Below, one piece after another: positions 62,225-64,000 of a DNA stretch of 64,000 bases (position 1 is its first letter; every line of letters begins with the position of its first letter). Source of the DNA: WLMZ01 sp043753895 (GTDB lineage: Bacteria > Actinomycetota > Acidimicrobiia > Acidimicrobiales > Ilumatobacteraceae); contig JAYUWK010000045.1 in NCBI GenBank assembly GCA_043753895.1, positions 1-64,000 on the forward strand, given 5' to 3'. The translations under genes were made by a program, and so were the position numbers. The notes below the pieces were generated by a model. That model was not told the DNA's origin, made no database searches, and was given only the letters and a program-made list of their open reading frames with translations.

Positions 62225-62946
62225 CCACCCCAACCATCCTCCTCGTCGAAGACGAGGACAGTTTCGTCGAGGCCCTCACCGTGGGGCTCAATCGTGAGGG
62301 CTTCCTGGTCGAGGTGGCCCAAGACGGTGCCACTGCGATTGCACGGTTCCACGAGGTGAAGCCCGACGTCGTCTTGCTCGACCTGATGCTGCCGCGCATC
62401 TCGGGTATCGACGTCTGCCGCGAGATCCGCAAGCACAGCACGGTGCCGATCATCATGGTCACAGCCAAGAGCGCCGAGATCGACATGGTCGTGGGCCTCG
62501 AAGTGGGGGCCGACGACTACATCACCAAGCCGTACCGCATCCGTGAACTCGTCGCCCGGCTGCGTGCGCTCCTGCGTCGTGCGGCGATGGAGCAACCCGT
62601 GGGTGCGGCGCCCGCCACGAACGCTCGATCACTGGTGATCGGCGACGTCTCGCTCGACTCCGACGAGCACATCGTCACGGTGGCCGGTGAACCGGTGAGC
62701 TTGCCGCTGAAGGAGTTCGAACTGCTCCATCTGCTGCTCCGCAACGTCGGTCGGGTACTCCCGAGAGAGCTGCTGATCGATCGCGTGTGGGGCGCCGACT
62801 ACGTCGGCGACACCAAGACGCTCGACGTGCACATCAAGCGTATTCGCAGCAAGATCGAGCTCGATCCGTCGAACCCGCAGCGAATCGTCACGATTCGAGG
62901 ACTTGGCTACAAGTACGAACGGCCGACACCTAACATGCGTTCGTGA
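62221..62946 (+). CDS. phoB: Response regulator PhoB/PhoP (winged helix)
   Basis: 241 aa. Receiver domain with VEDEDSF acidic pocket and phosphorylation site D54 in VVLLDLMLPRI; the OmpR-type DNA-binding domain has LPLKEFELLHLLLRNVGRVLPRELLIDRVWG and RIVTIRGLGYKYE. It is the natural candidate to bind the PHO box upstream of pstB. It overlaps both its neighbours by 4 bp. Confidence 0.96.
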   Translation: MTTPTILLVEDEDSFVEALTVGLNREGFLVEVAQDGATAIARFHEVKPDVVLLDLMLPRISGIDVCREIRKHSTVPIIMVTAKSAEIDMVVGLEVGADDYITKPYRIRELVARLRALLRRAAMEQPVGAAPATNARSLVIGDVSLDSDEHIVTVAGEPVSLPLKEFELLHLLLRNVGRVLPRELLIDRVWGADYVGDTKTLDVHIKRIRSKIELDPSNPQRIVTIRGLGYKYERPTPNMRS

Positions 62947-64000
62947 GTTCTGAGCGACACCGCGAACCGGGCAATCAGGTTCGGGTGTTGCGAAGCGGCG
63001 ATGTCACCTCCGGTGGCCGCCGGGCTCCGATTCGACGCCCGAAGGCACCCGGACCGGTGATCTCGCCGTTCACTCGTCTGGCGCGTGTGCAGGCCGTGAG
63101 CGCTGCGGGCGACGGTTGCCTGGCCCTCGCCTTGGCGGTGTCGGTTTTCTTCGGGTTGAGCCCAACGGCGGCGCGCCCCAAGGTGTTGTTGTTCCTCGTG
63201 ATCACATTCGTGCCCTTCGTGGTCGTGGCTCCGCTGATCGGACCGATGGTCGATCGGGTTGCCGGTGGGCGCCGGTTGGTGATGCAGATCGTCGCGCTGC
63301 TGCGCGCCGCAAGCCTGTTGCTGATGGCGTTCCATCTCGACGATGTGTTGTTGTATCCGATTGCTTTTGCCGCACTGGTGCTGCAAAAGACGCAGGGAAT
63401 CTCCAAGTCAGCGCTCGTGCCATCGGTGGTGCGCAGCGAGTCCGATCTGGTGGAGGCGAACTCAAAGCTCGGTCTCATCGGCGGGGTGTTCGGTTTCATC
63501 GGTGCCGCCATTGCCGGTGTGGTGAAGGCTGTCGCGGGAGTGGAGGGTGCCCTCATCGTCGGGGCGGCCTTTTTCGTCGGAGCGTTCTTCATGGCCACGA
63601 TGCTGCCGAGCGAGGTCGTGGCCGCCAAGCGTGCCAGTGCCGAAGAACGAGCAGAACTGCGCTCGGCCGGCATCACTCTGGCCGCAAGTGCGATGGCGCT
63701 GCTGCGCGCGTCGGTGGGGTTCTGTTTCTTCCTCCTCGCATTCTGGTTGCGCACCAAAGAGGCAGGTCGGGCATTGGTGGGCTTGTCGATTGCCATGGTG
63801 ACGGTGGGCGTGATGATCGGTAACGCCATAGCTCCCAAGGTTCGTCGGCATATCCACGAGGAGCCGATCTTCATCGGCGCTCTGGGCCTCACCGCGGCCG
63901 CAGGCATCGGAGCCACGCTCTTTGGCGGCGTGGTCTCAGGCGTCCTGTTGGCGCTTGTCGTGAACTTCGCCGCGGCACTCGCCCGCCTGTCGTTCGACTC
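62943..64000 (+). CDS. MFS-like permease (3' end beyond window)
   Basis: At least 352 aa; the frame stays open to the right edge. The GTG start overlaps the phoB stop (GTGA). A basic N-terminal stretch of about 50 residues (GGRRAPIRRPKAPG) leads to several helices: CLALALAVSVFFGLSPT, VLLFLVITFVPFVVVAPLIGPMVDRVAGG (an MFS-like loop 2-3), AIAGVVKAVAGVEGALIVGAAFFVGAFF and others. KTQGISKSALVPSVV and similar resemble the MFS group with Enterobactin exporter-like repeats. Coupling to phoB suggests a role in phosphate stress. The substrate is unknown. Confidence 0.75.
   Translation, partial: MSSERHREPGNQVRVLRSGDVTSGGRRAPIRRPKAPGPVISPFTRLARVQAVSAAGDGCLALALAVSVFFGLSPTAARPKVLLFLVITFVPFVVVAPLIGPMVDRVAGGRRLVMQIVALLRAASLLLMAFHLDDVLLYPIAFAALVLQKTQGISKSALVPSVVRSESDLVEANSKLGLIGGVFGFIGAAIAGVVKAVAGVEGALIVGAAFFVGAFFMATMLPSEVVAAKRASAEERAELRSAGITLAASAMALLRASVGFCFFLLAFWLRTKEAGRALVGLSIAMVTVGVMIGNAIAPKVRRHIHEEPIFIGALGLTAAAGIGATLFGGVVSGVLLALVVNFAAALARLSFD

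Overview
The window is a high-GC chromosomal segment from an actinobacterium, most likely class Acidimicrobiia (Ilumatobacter-like); this is inferred from gene content, not a database search. Markers are two WhiB proteins, several probable F420-type flavoenzymes (DDN-like, two LLM-class, a PPOX-fold protein), DUF3097, DUF3445/HDOD, SCO6745, SigE-type sigma factor, GTG/TTG starts and many apparently leaderless genes. About 60 protein genes are packed tightly on both strands. No rRNA, tRNA, insertion sequence, prophage or CRISPR array was seen.

Layout. 1-9.9 kb: a TetR repressor (cut by the left edge) facing an MFS exporter with twin operators, then flavin, F420 and redox enzymes (DDN-like, OYE/FadH-like, SDR, PPOX, DUF3445), SCO6745, YaaA and a cytochrome P450. 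10-17.5 kb: pcrA helicase with a fluoride-type CLC antiporter, an LLM oxidoreductase, a flavodoxin, an S4 RNA-binding protein, a lipoprotein serpin and a membrane protein. 17.5-26.5 kb: central metabolism: a stand-alone B12-binding methylmalonyl-CoA mutase subunit, sucCD, purH, metF, an acyltransferase-SGNH fusion and mdh. 26.5-37.5 kb: GH38 mannosidase with purine nucleoside phosphorylase, Fpg/Nei glycosylase, an SCP2-like protein, DUF3097, a DUF4349 lipoprotein, an LLM enzyme, a Rieske oxygenase and DedA. 37.6-46.4 kb: hppA, sdhCAB and a DUF1800-DUF1501 pair. 46.4-53.7 kb: a GH2 beta-mannosidase-like enzyme and a MoxR ATPase/VWA pair separated by a reverse-strand GH1-like pseudoenzyme and a class III cyclase. 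53.8-57.2 kb: an ECF sigma factor with a repeat-rich membrane partner, two whiB genes, tatA and a small conserved gene. 57.3-64 kb: ppk1 and a phosphate operon (pstB-phoU-phoR-phoB-MFS, cut by the right edge) behind a PHO box.

How the genes fit together. sucCD, sdhCAB and mdh cover succinyl-CoA to oxaloacetate, and the B12 subunit links propionyl/methylmalonyl-CoA to sucCD. ppk1, hppA and pstB-phoURB form a phosphate, polyphosphate and pyrophosphate theme, with a predicted PhoB-PHO box feedback loop. MoxR and VWA normally act as a chaperone-like pair.

Signals beyond single genes: (i) a TANNNT hexamer ends 6-9 nt before the start codon of about twenty genes, indicating leaderless transcription and fixing several starts; (ii) a 39-40 bp compound palindrome with 7-3-7 arms occurs three times between genes; (iii) a 41-bp hairpin repeat occurs twice between genes; (iv) 4 x 15 bp minisatellites lie inside exported or membrane proteins; (v) overlapping back-to-back -10 boxes serve the cyclase and VWA genes.
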